From contig NZ_NJGV01000006.1 in the NCBI RefSeq assembly GCF_002213425.1, positions 62,001 to 126,000 of the forward strand: a DNA stretch of 64,000 bases, in the 5' to 3' direction. Positions within the stretch are counted from its first letter, which is position 1; every line of letters begins with the position of its first letter. The notes below the pieces were generated by a model. That model had not been told where the DNA came from. It searched no databases and worked only from the letters and a program-made list of their open reading frames with translations. The position numbers were made by a program, and so were the translations under genes. The DNA is from Herbaspirillum aquaticum. Its GTDB lineage: Bacteria > Pseudomonadota > Gammaproteobacteria > Burkholderiales > Burkholderiaceae_D. Positions 26,998 to 35,076 of the stretch are shown piece by piece.

Positions 26998-28500
26998 ATG
27001 CGTAATATGCGTACACCACTCCTCGCAACAACCAAAACAGTGACCGCGCTGCTGTGCATGCTGGGCGTGATCAGCAATGCGCATGCGCAGTTCGCCACCA
27101 CCATCATCCCGGTGACTCCGCCGGAGACCACCGGCAGCGCGCCGGCTGCACCTGCCAAGGGCGCGCCCAAGGCTGCCGCCAAGCCGGCTGCGGCCGCCAG
27201 CAAGCCTGCCGTGCCGGCGGCGCCTGCCGCCCCCGCGCCGGCTTCGGCCAGCGCACGCGTTGAGCCGCGTCCGGTGGATTCGATCCTGGTGGTGGTCAAC
27301 AATGAAGTCATCACCCGCCAGGAAGTCGCCGAGCGCCTGGCCAGCGTGGAAAAGCGCATGGCCGCGCAGAACGTGCAGCTGCCGCCGCGCCAGCAGCTGG
27401 TGCGCCAGCTGGTCGAGCGCATGATCGTCGAACGCGCCCAGGCGCAGATGGCCAAGGAAAACGGCATCGTGGTCGACGACGCCATGCTGGACCGCGCGAT
27501 GCAGCGCATCGCCGAGCAGAACAAGCTGTCCATCCCCGAATTCCGCACCCGCCTCGAAGCCGAGGGCATGAACTACGCCAGCTTCCGCGAAGAGATCCGC
27601 CGCGAAATCCTGAGCCAGCGCCTGCGCGAGCGTGAAGTGGACAACAAGGTGGTGGTCACCGAGTCCGAGATCGACAACTACCTTGCTGCCGAAGCCAATG
27701 CCGGTGGCGAGCGCCAGGAACTGGACATCGCCCAGATCCTGATCCGCGTACCCGAGAACGCCAGCCCTGAACAACTGGCCGCGCGTCGTGAACGCGCCGA
27801 AGACGTGCTGCGCCAGCTGAAGACCGGTGCCGACTTCGCCAAGACCGCTGCCGCCTACTCCGATTCGTCCGACGCGCTCTCCGGCGGCGACCTCGGCTGG
27901 CGTCCGGCCGATCGCCTGCCGCAGCTGTTCCTGGATGGCGTGGCCAAATTGCAGGATGGCCAGGTCAGCGGCCTCTTGAAGAGCGGCAACGGTTTCCACA
28001 TCCTCAAGCTGGTCGGCCGTCGCGCTGCCGGAAACACCCAGGCGGCTGCTCCGGCCGTGCAGCAGACCCATGTGCGCCACATCCTCATCAAGGTCAACCA
28101 GGTCGTCACGGCAGCCGAAGCCAAGCGTAAGCTGACCGAGCTGAAGGAGCGCCTGGACCACGGTTCGGCCACCTTCGAAGAACTGGCCAAGCTGTACTCC
28201 AATGACCTGTCCGCCTCCAAGGGCGGCGACCTCGGCTGGATCTACCCGGGCGACACCGTCCCGGAGTTCGAGCGCGCCATGGACCAGTTGAAGCCGGGTG
28301 AAGTCAGCCAGCCCATCGAAACCCCGTTCGGCTATCACCTGATCCAGGTGGTCGAGCGCAAGACCGACGATGCCTCCAAGGAGCGCACCCGCCAGGCCGC
28401 GCGCCAGGCCATCCGCGACCGCAAGATCGAGGAAGCCACCGAGGACTGGATGCGCCAGATCCGCGACCGCGCCTACGTCGAGTATCGCAACGACGACTGA
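26998..28500 (+). CDS. surA: Periplasmic chaperone and peptidyl-prolyl isomerase SurA
   Basis: 500 aa, longer than the 428 aa of E. coli because of an Ala/Pro-rich linker after the signal peptide (AAKPAAAASKPAVPAAPAA). Then the SurA N-domain (VDSILVVVNNEVITRQEVAE), and two parvulin domains: one around QELDIAQILIRVPENA to GNGFHILKLV, another around HVRHILIKVNQVVTAAEA to FGYHLIQVVE. SurA escorts outer-membrane proteins, including LptD, to the BAM complex. It begins 25 bp after the lptD stop. Confidence 0.95.
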   Translation: MRNMRTPLLATTKTVTALLCMLGVISNAHAQFATTIIPVTPPETTGSAPAAPAKGAPKAAAKPAAAASKPAVPAAPAAPAPASASARVEPRPVDSILVVVNNEVITRQEVAERLASVEKRMAAQNVQLPPRQQLVRQLVERMIVERAQAQMAKENGIVVDDAMLDRAMQRIAEQNKLSIPEFRTRLEAEGMNYASFREEIRREILSQRLREREVDNKVVVTESEIDNYLAAEANAGGERQELDIAQILIRVPENASPEQLAARRERAEDVLRQLKTGADFAKTAAAYSDSSDALSGGDLGWRPADRLPQLFLDGVAKLQDGQVSGLLKSGNGFHILKLVGRRAAGNTQAAAPAVQQTHVRHILIKVNQVVTAAEAKRKLTELKERLDHGSATFEELAKLYSNDLSASKGGDLGWIYPGDTVPEFERAMDQLKPGEVSQPIETPFGYHLIQVVERKTDDASKERTRQAARQAIRDRKIEEATEDWMRQIRDRAYVEYRNDD

Positions 28501-28608
28501 TCGCCGCACCGGCAGGGGAGGCCTGCGGGCTATCCCCATGCGTGCAAGAGAGGCCGGCCTTGTTGCCGGCCCTTGCCTTTTTGAAGCCCGTTTTTGCCTT
28601 CACAGGCC

Positions 28609-29646
28609 ATGAGTGATACCGCCATGAACCGACCCATCCTCGCGCTGACCTGCGGCGAACCGGCAGGCATCGGTCCGGAAATTTCCCTGCGCGCCGCCTG
28701 GGAGCTGCGCCATGAAGCGCGCTGCGTCCTGCTGGGCGATGCCGCCCTGCTGGCGCAGACGGCCTATGAGATCGATCCGCAGATGCGGGTCGCGGCCCTC
28801 TCCGTCCAGGCCTGGCGCAATAGCGGCCTGCCCGCTTTCCCGGTGGATTGCCTGACCGTGATCGACTGCCCGGTGGCCGAGCCGGTGCGCGCCGGCGTGC
28901 TGGATGCACGCAATGGCCGCGCCGTGCTGCAGACGCTGGACCTGGCGGTGCAGGGCGCGCTCTCCGGCGCGTTCGCCGCCATCGTCACCGCGCCCCTGCA
29001 GAAGAGCACCATCAATGATGCCGGCTTCGCCTTCACCGGCCACACCGAATACCTGGCGGAAGTGACCGGCACGCCGCAAGTGGTGATGATGCTGGCCGGC
29101 GGCGATGCGCCGCACCTGCGCGTGGCCCTGGCGACGACGCACCTGGCCTTGAAGGACGTCCCCGCTGCGATCACCGCCGAAAGCCTGGCGCGCACGCTCG
29201 ATATCCTGCAAGAAGACCTGCGCGGGAAGTTCGGCATCGCCCGGCCGCGCATCCTGGTCACGGGGCTGAACCCGCACGCCGGCGAGAACGGCTACCTGGG
29301 CCGCGAAGAAATCGAGGTCATCACGCCCGCCCTGGAGGCGGCCCGTGCGCGCGGCATCGATGCGCGCGGTCCCTATCCGGCCGACACCCTGTTCCAGCCC
29401 AAATACCTGGAAGAGGCCGACTGCGTCCTGGCCATGTATCACGACCAGGGCCTGCCGGTCCTGAAATTCGCCAGCTTCGGCCATGGCATCAACATTACCC
29501 TCGGGCTGCCCCTGATCCGCACGTCGGTCGACCATGGCACGGCCCTGGACCTGGCCGCTGCCGGCCTTGGCCACGCCGACCATGGCAGCCTGTGCGTGGC
29601 CATCCGCGCGGCCGCCGACATGGCGCGCCGCCGGGCCGCCGCCTGA
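28609..29646 (+). CDS. pdxA: 4-hydroxythreonine-4-phosphate dehydrogenase
   Basis: 345 aa. NAD-dependent step in the DXP-dependent pyridoxal phosphate pathway. Motifs: [17 protein letters not shown] at the N-terminus, [20 protein letters not shown], the metal-binding His residues in [10 protein letters not shown] and [16 protein letters not shown], and [20 protein letters not shown] at the C-terminus. Starts at 28609 or at the ATG five codons later; neither has a strong Shine-Dalgarno. Located between surA and rsmA as in enterobacteria. Confidence 0.95.
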   Translation: MSDTAMNRPILALTCGEPAGIGPEISLRAAWELRHEARCVLLGDAALLAQTAYEIDPQMRVAALSVQAWRNSGLPAFPVDCLTVIDCPVAEPVRAGVLDARNGRAVLQTLDLAVQGALSGAFAAIVTAPLQKSTINDAGFAFTGHTEYLAEVTGTPQVVMMLAGGDAPHLRVALATTHLALKDVPAAITAESLARTLDILQEDLRGKFGIARPRILVTGLNPHAGENGYLGREEIEVITPALEAARARGIDARGPYPADTLFQPKYLEEADCVLAMYHDQGLPVLKFASFGHGINITLGLPLIRTSVDHGTALDLAAAGLGHADHGSLCVAIRAAADMARRRAAA

Positions 29647-29672
29647 GATTGCAAGAACCCACTGGAACTCCC

Positions 29673-30455
29673 ATGAAACACATTCCGCGCAAACGCTTCG
29701 GCCAGAACTTCCTCACCGATGACGTGGTGCTGCACGACATCATCAGCTCCATCGCGCCCGCCGCCGACGATGCCATGGTCGAGATCGGCCCGGGCCTGGC
29801 AGCCATGACCGCGCTGCTGCTCGAACAATTGCGCCACCTGCACGTGGTGGAACTGGACCGCGACCTGGTCGAGCGCCTCAAGAAGCGGTTCAGCGCCGAG
29901 CGCCTGACCGTGCATTCGGCTGACGCGCTCAAGTTCGATTTCGCCAGCATCCCGGTGCCGGAAGGCCGCAAGCTGCGTGTGGTCGGCAACCTGCCCTACA
30001 ACATTTCCAGCCCCTTGCTGTTCCACCTGGCCGAGATTGCCCCGCAGGTGCAGGACCAGCATTTCATGCTGCAGAAGGAGGTGGTCGAGCGCATGGTTGC
30101 CGAGCCGGGCGGCAAGGCCTATGGCCGCCTGTCGGTGATGCTGCAGTGGCGCTATCACATGGAGCTGCTGTTCGTGGTACCGCCGACCGCCTTCGACCCG
30201 CCGCCGCAAGTGGACTCAGCCATCGTGCGCATGATCCCGCTGGCGCAACCCATGGCCTGCGAGCAGGCCCTGCTGGAGCAGGTCGTCACCAAGGCCTTCT
30301 CCCAGCGCCGCAAGGTGATCCGCAATTGCGTGGCCGGCCTCTTCACGGAAGACGAATTGCGCCAGGCCGGCGTCGATCCCCAGGCGCGCCCGGAAGCAGT
30401 GCCGGTGGAACAGTTCGTGACCCTGGCCAACCTGCTGGCCGCACGCCAGGCCTGA
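29673..30455 (+). CDS. rsmA: 16S rRNA (adenine1518/1519-N6)-dimethyltransferase
   Basis: 260 aa. Dimethylates two adjacent adenines in the 3' hairpin of 16S rRNA; its loss gives kasugamycin resistance. Motifs: [21 protein letters not shown]-binding [15 protein letters not shown], catalytic [14 protein letters not shown], and [18 protein letters not shown]. Starts at the ATG at 29673, 26 bp after pdxA. It is the last gene of the operon; a 10-bp inverted repeat without a T-run (30475-30505) follows. Confidence 0.95.
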   Translation: MKHIPRKRFGQNFLTDDVVLHDIISSIAPAADDAMVEIGPGLAAMTALLLEQLRHLHVVELDRDLVERLKKRFSAERLTVHSADALKFDFASIPVPEGRKLRVVGNLPYNISSPLLFHLAEIAPQVQDQHFMLQKEVVERMVAEPGGKAYGRLSVMLQWRYHMELLFVVPPTAFDPPPQVDSAIVRMIPLAQPMACEQALLEQVVTKAFSQRRKVIRNCVAGLFTEDELRQAGVDPQARPEAVPVEQFVTLANLLAARQA

Positions 30456-30618
30456 GGCCGGTGCGGCGCGCGCAGCGCGGCTGTTGCACTTTATTACAGC
30501 CGCGCCGCCACCCGTAAGAACTGTAACGAAGTTTCATATTCCGTGGTTTCAAGCTGAACCTGTCTTATATTGGAATCGTGCCGCGACAGATCGCGGACTT
30601 CTTTGACAGGAGCCAATC

Positions 30619-30987
30619 ATGGCCAGCAAAAAAATCGCATCGGTATTGATCGCCACCACTCTTCTGGCTTCGGCCGCCGTCGTCAGCACGCCTGCGATGG
30701 CGCATGACCGGGGCGGCAACGGCGTGGCGATTGCTGCCGGTATCATCGGTGCCGTCGCCATCGGATCACTGATCGCCAACTCGCAACCGGCGCCGGTCTA
30801 CCAGGCCCCGCCGCAACAGGTCTACTACCAGGCCCCGCAGCCGGTGTACTACCAGCCGCCGCAGCAAGTGGTCTATGAGCAGCCGCGTTACTACGCACCG
30901 CCGCCGCCGCGTCCGGTGCGCTATGTGGAGCGCACCGAAGTGCGCACTTATCGCTATGACGACCGTCCGGATTACTACTCCTACTAA
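30619..30987 (+). CDS. Small exported Tyr/Pro/Gln-rich protein of unknown function
   Basis: 122 aa. Signal peptide ASVLIATTLLASAAVVSTPA with cleavage near AMA-H. A short hydrophobic, glycine-rich segment (GVAIAAGIIGAVAIGSLIAN) follows, like a glycine-zipper. Then come degenerate repeats of the form YYQ-AP-QP/QQV (about residues 59-95), and a basic/aromatic tail ending in YRYDDRPDYYSY. TTGACAGGAGCCAATC precedes the ATG. Similar proteins are common in Burkholderiales, but I know no function. An envelope location is inferred from the signal peptide. Followed by a strong terminator, so monocistronic. Confidence 0.82.
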   Translation: MASKKIASVLIATTLLASAAVVSTPAMAHDRGGNGVAIAAGIIGAVAIGSLIANSQPAPVYQAPPQQVYYQAPQPVYYQPPQQVVYEQPRYYAPPPPRPVRYVERTEVRTYRYDDRPDYYSY

Positions 30988-31058
30988 GGCCGCTGAGCTT
31001 AGCGGAGGATCAGCTCTCCGGAGCAGGCAGGACATCCCGGCGCAAGCCATCTTGAGGG

Positions 31059-31088
31059 AAACGGGCAAGCTTTGCGGCTTGCCCGTTT
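31059..31088 (+). terminator. Rho-independent terminator after the Tyr/Pro-rich gene
   Basis: Perfect 12-bp stem (AAACGGGCAAGC, GCTTGCCCGTTT) with a 6-nt loop and nine or more T directly after. Confidence 0.95.
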
Positions 31089-31112
31089 TTTTTTCGTCGG
31101 CGCGTATAAGAA

Positions 31113-31164
31113 GACAGCGAGAAGACAGCGAGGAGACAGCGAGGAGGAGGCAAGGAGACAGCGA
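31113..31164 (+). repeat. 11-bp-phased direct repeats of GACAGCGA
   Basis: GACAGCGA starts at 31113, 31124, 31135 and 31157, that is at steps of 11, 11 and 22 bp, so all copies face the same side of the helix. It lies between a terminator and the EAL gene and may be a regulatory array or slipped-strand debris. Confidence 0.6.
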
Positions 31165-31238
31165 ATAAGCTAAGCGTCAGTAAAACGCTACATAATGACG
31201 AATCGATTGGCATTTTGTCAGCATAATAAGCCTGGTCG

Positions 31239-31257
31239 TTTCGTCAGAATGACGAAA
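31239..31257 (+). promoter_or_regulatory. Perfect palindrome at the 5' end of the EAL gene
   Basis: TTTCGTCA (31239-31246) and TGACGAAA (31250-31257) flank GAA, a 19-bp dyad typical of a dimeric repressor site. Its right arm ends on the A of the first possible ATG (31257). If this is an operator, translation more likely starts at 31296. The sequence TTTCGTCATTCTG in it recurs before the TonB-dependent receptor gene (34949-34961). Confidence 0.5.
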
Positions 31258-32891
31258 TGGCGCGCATTGCCCAACAGCAAGGAGACGCACTCCAGATGAT
31301 GGCCCCCATCGCTGCCGACGACATCAGGACCGCCCTCGACGCCGGCCATCTTTGGCCCGCGCTGCAGCCCCTGGTGCATCTGCGGACCGGCCGCATTGCC
31401 GGGTTCGAGATGCTGGCCCGCTGGACCTGCCCGCAGCGCGGCGTGGTCTCTCCCCTCGAGTTCATCGACGTGGCCGAACGCGGCGGCCTGCTGGACACCC
31501 TGTTGCTCAAGCTGCTCGATACGGTGGCCGCCAGCCTGTGCCACTGGCCCCCCGAACTGCGGCTGGCGGTCAACCTCTCGCCAGGGCAGTTCCTCGACAC
31601 CAGCCTGCTGGACCGGCTGGCCGCCGTCATGCACACGCATGGCCTGCCCATGTCGCGCCTGCAGCTGGAGATCACCGAGACGGTGCTGGTGCAGGACCAC
31701 GAGCGCACGCTGCAGACCATCCTGGCCGCGCGCCAGGCGGGTGCCAGCCTGTCGCTCGATGATTTCGGTACCGGCTATTCGAGCCTGACGCGCTTGCAGT
31801 CCTATCCCTTCGACGAGATCAAGATCGACGCCAGTTTCGTGCGCACCATGGACCAGGATCCGGACAACTTCCGTATCGTGCTGGCGGTGGCCGGACTGGG
31901 GCAGAGCCTGAAGATGCACGTAGTGGCCGAAGGCATCGAAACCGAACATCACGCCCACCTGTTGAAGCGCATGGGCTGCGAATTCGGGCAGGGCTTCCAT
32001 CTCGGCCGGCCGGCCTCGCTGGCCGAGGCCGCTCGCCTGATCGGTGAGTGCGGCGTGTGGCAGCGTCACAGTGCCGGTATCGATACCTCCCCCTTCCAGC
32101 GCTGGCACCAGCTCGATTCGCTCTACCGTAGCGCGCCGGTGGGATTGTGCTTCCTCGACCCGCTGCTGCGCGTGGTCAGCGCCAATGCCATGATGATCGA
32201 CCTGCTCGGTGGCAATGCCGGCAGCGACCTGGAGGGCTGCCCCGTGACCGACCTGCTGGACCGCAGTGAACACCGGCCGCTGCTGCAGATGGTGGCCGAG
32301 GTGGTCGACGGTGCAGCGCCCGCGCCCATGGAGTTCTTCAACTCACGCACCGGGCGCACCTCGCTGCTGGCCTTCCAGCTGGTGCGCAGCGACCTGGGTG
32401 AAATGCTGGGCATCTCGGGCTCGGCCGTGGACATCACGGCGCGGGTCTGCGCCGAGCGCACCGTGCGCGACAGTGAAGAGCATTTCCATCGGGCCATCGA
32501 CCTGAGCCCCAACATTCCGTGGGCTGCGGACGCGCAAGGCGTGATCGACTACATCGGGCCGACCTTCGAATGGCTGCCCGAGCTGACCACCGCAGAGCGG
32601 CACCAGCAGTGGCTGGCGCGCATGCCCGAGGAAGACCGCTTGCGGGTGCGCCAGGAATGGCTGGCCAACATCCCGACCGGGCGCCCGTTCCGCACCGAGT
32701 TCCGGGTCCTCTGGCCCGATGGCCAATGGCGCTGGATGCGCAGCCGCGCCTCGCCGCACGCCGATGGCGAGGGACGCATCGTGCGCTGGTATGGCGTCAT
32801 CGTCGATATCAGCACCGAGCGCCGGCTGCAGTACCGCATCAACACCCTGGAAGAGCAGATCCACCGCTTGCGCGGCACCGACCAGAACTGA
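31257..32891 (+). CDS. c-di-GMP phosphodiesterase, EAL domain followed by two PAS domains
   Basis: Up to 544 aa. The EAL domain comes first (residues about 20-265) and keeps the catalytic set: GFEMLARW (ExLxR), VNLSPGQF, ITET, DDFGTGYSSL, IKIDASF, VAEGIET and QGFHLGRP. So it should hydrolyse c-di-GMP. Two PAS domains follow (about 285-405, and 415-535 with the PAC-like WPDGQWRWMRSRA). No GGDEF domain or membrane segment is present, so it is cytoplasmic. PAS ligands are unknown. Start uncertain: ATG 31257 lacks a ribosome site, while AAGGAG precedes the ATG at 31296. Monocistronic. Confidence 0.88.
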   Translation: MARIAQQQGDALQMMAPIAADDIRTALDAGHLWPALQPLVHLRTGRIAGFEMLARWTCPQRGVVSPLEFIDVAERGGLLDTLLLKLLDTVAASLCHWPPELRLAVNLSPGQFLDTSLLDRLAAVMHTHGLPMSRLQLEITETVLVQDHERTLQTILAARQAGASLSLDDFGTGYSSLTRLQSYPFDEIKIDASFVRTMDQDPDNFRIVLAVAGLGQSLKMHVVAEGIETEHHAHLLKRMGCEFGQGFHLGRPASLAEAARLIGECGVWQRHSAGIDTSPFQRWHQLDSLYRSAPVGLCFLDPLLRVVSANAMMIDLLGGNAGSDLEGCPVTDLLDRSEHRPLLQMVAEVVDGAAPAPMEFFNSRTGRTSLLAFQLVRSDLGEMLGISGSAVDITARVCAERTVRDSEEHFHRAIDLSPNIPWAADAQGVIDYIGPTFEWLPELTTAERHQQWLARMPEEDRLRVRQEWLANIPTGRPFRTEFRVLWPDGQWRWMRSRASPHADGEGRIVRWYGVIVDISTERRLQYRINTLEEQIHRLRGTDQN

Positions 32892-32999
32892 CAGCGCGCA
32901 GCGTGTGCCAGCGCGAGCCTGGCCGGCGCTGGGCGAGCGCTCGGCAAATCAGGGATAATGTCGGCTTGCTTCACGTTAGCCATGAAAAGGAGTCGCCAA

Positions 33000-33404
33000 G
33001 TGAGAATGTTGCATACGATGCTGCGCGTGGGAAATCTGGACCGTTCCATCGATTTTTATACCCAGGTGCTGGGCATGAAACTGCTGCGCAGGAATGACTA
33101 TCCGGACGGCAAGTTCACGCTGGCCTTCGTCGGTTACGGCGAAGAACGCGATCACACCGTGCTCGAACTGACCCACAACTGGGATACCGAATCCTATGAC
33201 CTGGGCACCGGCTACGGCCACATCGCCATCGAGGTCGACGATGCCTATGCTGCCTGTGAGGCGGTCAAGGCCAAGGGTGGCGCGGTCACCCGCGAGGCTG
33301 GTCCGATGAAGCACGGCAAGACCGTGATTGCCTTCGTCACCGACCCGGATGGCTACAAGATCGAGTTCATCCAGAAGAAGGAACACTACAGCGCCGCCGA
33401 TTGA
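33000..33404 (+). CDS. gloA: Lactoylglutathione lyase (glyoxalase I)
   Basis: 134 aa. Isomerises the methylglyoxal-glutathione hemithioacetal to S-lactoylglutathione. Begins at the GTG at 33000 with AAAGGAG 7 nt upstream, which gives the family start [20 protein letters not shown]. Metal ligands are visible: His5 in LHTML, Glu in [11 protein letters not shown], His in GYGHIAIEV and Glu in DGYKIEFIQ. Length and pattern match the Ni-dependent enzymes of E. coli type. Closed by its own terminator. Confidence 0.95.
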   Translation: MRMLHTMLRVGNLDRSIDFYTQVLGMKLLRRNDYPDGKFTLAFVGYGEERDHTVLELTHNWDTESYDLGTGYGHIAIEVDDAYAACEAVKAKGGAVTREAGPMKHGKTVIAFVTDPDGYKIEFIQKKEHYSAAD

Positions 33405-33426
33405 GGCAAGCCGCTGTCAGCCTGTC

Positions 33427-33444
33427 AGCCCGCTCACGCGGGCT
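33427..33444 (+). terminator. Terminator of gloA
   Basis: Stem AGCCCGC and GCGGGCT around TCAC, followed by T5 (33445-33449). Confidence 0.88.
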
Positions 33445-33526
33445 TTTTTCATGGTGCGTTCGGGCGACGGGATTTCTGCCACGCGGGACGTGTCCATGAG
33501 GATGCATGGCTGCATCCGCATAATCA

Positions 33527-33566
33527 CGCATCCACGCATCCACGCATCAACGCATCAACGCATCAA
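33527..33566 (+). repeat. Five tandem octamers upstream of the ClC gene
   Basis: CGCATCCA occurs twice, then CGCATCAA three times, head to tail, ending 23 bp before the TTG start at 33590. The array is in the expected leader of the ClC gene. Octamer copy number could vary by slippage and alter spacing. Confidence 0.8.
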
Positions 33567-33589
33567 CAGAACAACAACAGGAACGCCAA

Positions 33590-34873
33590 TTGAGCCTCTA
33601 TCAACTCTCCAAAAGTCACCTGCGCCGGCTGTGGGTCGAATACGGCATCCTCTGGAGCGGCGCCATCATCGTCGGCCTGGTCGCGGTGCTTTACGCACAG
33701 GCCATCGAGATCGGATTCGGCGTCTTTCGCAGCATCGAGCACAGGTCGCCCTGGCTGCCGCTGCTGCTGACGCCTGCCGTCTGTGCCGCCTGCGTGTGGC
33801 TCACCCGCCGCTACTTCCCCGGCTCGGAAGGCAGCGGCATCCCGCAGGCCATCGCCACCCTGCATGGGGATACCACTGAACGTAGCAGCGTTCTCCTGTC
33901 GATCCGCGTACTGGTCGGCAAGATCGTGCTGTCGGTGGTGGCCATCGCCGGCGGCATGACCATCGGCCGCGAAGGACCGACGGTGCAGATCGGTGCGGCC
34001 ATCATGGTCAACCTGCGCCGCCTGTATCCGGCCGGATACGAGCACATGGAACGCCGCCTGATCCTGGCCGGTGCCGCTGCCGGCCTGGCGGCCGCCTTCA
34101 ATACACCGCTGGCCGGCATCGTCTTCGCCATCGAGGAACTCTCGCGCAGCTTTGAACAGCGCGCCAGCGGCGTGGTCATCACCACCATCATCTTCGCCGG
34201 CCTGGTGGCGCTGTCGATCAATGGCAACTACACCTACTTCGGCTCGATTGCCTTCCCTGGCGAAACCAGTGGCCGCCTGATCCTCGCCGTGATCGTGACC
34301 GCGGTGCTGATGGGCGTGGCCGGTGGACTCTTCTGCTGGCTCATCCTCAATCCTGCGCGCTGGATTCCGGCCCCCGTCGTGACGTTGCGCGCCGAACGTC
34401 CGGTGGTGTTCGCGGCACTGTGCGGTTTCATCGTCGCGGTCATCGGCGTGGCCGCCGGCGGAGCCACCTTCGGCAGCGGCTACGAACAGGCGCATGGCCT
34501 GCTCAATGACGGGCAGGGGCTGTCGGTGTTCTATCCCTTCCTCAAGTTCGCCTCCATGATCGGCTCCTACCTGCCGGGCCTGCCGGGCGGCATCTTCGCG
34601 CCTTCGCTGTCCATCGGCGCCGGCTTCGGCAACCTGTTGCACCTGCTCTTCGGTGGCACCTCGCTGCCGATGCTGGTGGCGCTGGCCATGGTGGGCTACC
34701 TTGCGGCCGTGACGCAATCACCGATCACCGCCTTCGTGATCGTGATGGAAATGGTCGACGGCCATGCGCTGGTGATCTCGCTGATGGCCACCGCCCTGAT
34801 TGCCTCTGCAGTCTCCAAGGTGTTCGCCCCGCCGCTGTACGAGACGCTGGCCGAACGCTATCTCAAGCACTGA
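33590..34873 (+). CDS. ClC-family chloride channel or chloride/proton antiporter
   Basis: 427 aa. About ten membrane helices. The selectivity motifs are clear: GSEGSGIPQAIA (GSGIP), GREGPTVQIGAA with the gating glutamate in GREGP, and LPGGIFAPSLSIGAGFG (GxFxP). No C-terminal CBS domains. The likely start is TTG at 33590 (CAGGAA upstream); the protein begins SLYQLSKSHLRRLW. Bacterial members move chloride or fluoride; this sequence has the classical GREGP form rather than a fluoride-type motif. Flanked by gloA and the TonB-dependent receptor gene, with no obvious functional link. Confidence 0.9.
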   Translation: MSLYQLSKSHLRRLWVEYGILWSGAIIVGLVAVLYAQAIEIGFGVFRSIEHRSPWLPLLLTPAVCAACVWLTRRYFPGSEGSGIPQAIATLHGDTTERSSVLLSIRVLVGKIVLSVVAIAGGMTIGREGPTVQIGAAIMVNLRRLYPAGYEHMERRLILAGAAAGLAAAFNTPLAGIVFAIEELSRSFEQRASGVVITTIIFAGLVALSINGNYTYFGSIAFPGETSGRLILAVIVTAVLMGVAGGLFCWLILNPARWIPAPVVTLRAERPVVFAALCGFIVAVIGVAAGGATFGSGYEQAHGLLNDGQGLSVFYPFLKFASMIGSYLPGLPGGIFAPSLSIGAGFGNLLHLLFGGTSLPMLVALAMVGYLAAVTQSPITAFVIVMEMVDGHALVISLMATALIASAVSKVFAPPLYETLAERYLKH

Positions 34874-34891
34874 CGCTACACATCGTCGAAA

Positions 34892-34914
34892 GGCTGCGTC
34901 AATTTGACGCAGCC
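34892..34914 (+). terminator. Hairpin after the ClC gene
   Basis: GGCTGCGTC and GACGCAGCC pair perfectly around AATTT, 18 bp after the ClC stop. There is no T-run, so it may be a factor-assisted terminator or a binding site in the receptor promoter. Confidence 0.5.
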
Positions 34915-34948
34915 GCCGACACCCGCTCCCCGGGCGCTTGCGCGCCGC

Positions 34949-34987
34949 TTTCGTCATTCTGTCGTGCCGCGCGCGACAATATGTCGC
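34949..34987 (+). promoter_or_regulatory. Operator-like sequences before the TonB-dependent receptor gene
   Basis: TTTCGTCATTCTG at 34949-34961 repeats, in inverse orientation, 13 bases of the palindrome before the EAL gene. Directly after it, GCGACA (34973-34978), ATA, TGTCGC (34982-34987) form a second perfect palindrome with the same 3-bp spacer. They lie about 90-130 bp before the ATG at 35077, a sensible place for control by a dimeric regulator. Confidence 0.45.
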
Positions 34988-35076
34988 ACTCCCTCGTCGT
35001 TTTGCTTGGCCATAATCGCCCGCTGCACCTGCCTGCGCAGACCGGCAGACCGATAACGACAACCCCGGGGATTTCC

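Noticed and set aside
33527..33566. Tandem repeats considered as a CRISPR array
   Set aside because: The units are 8 bp and contiguous, without spacers, and no cas genes are present.
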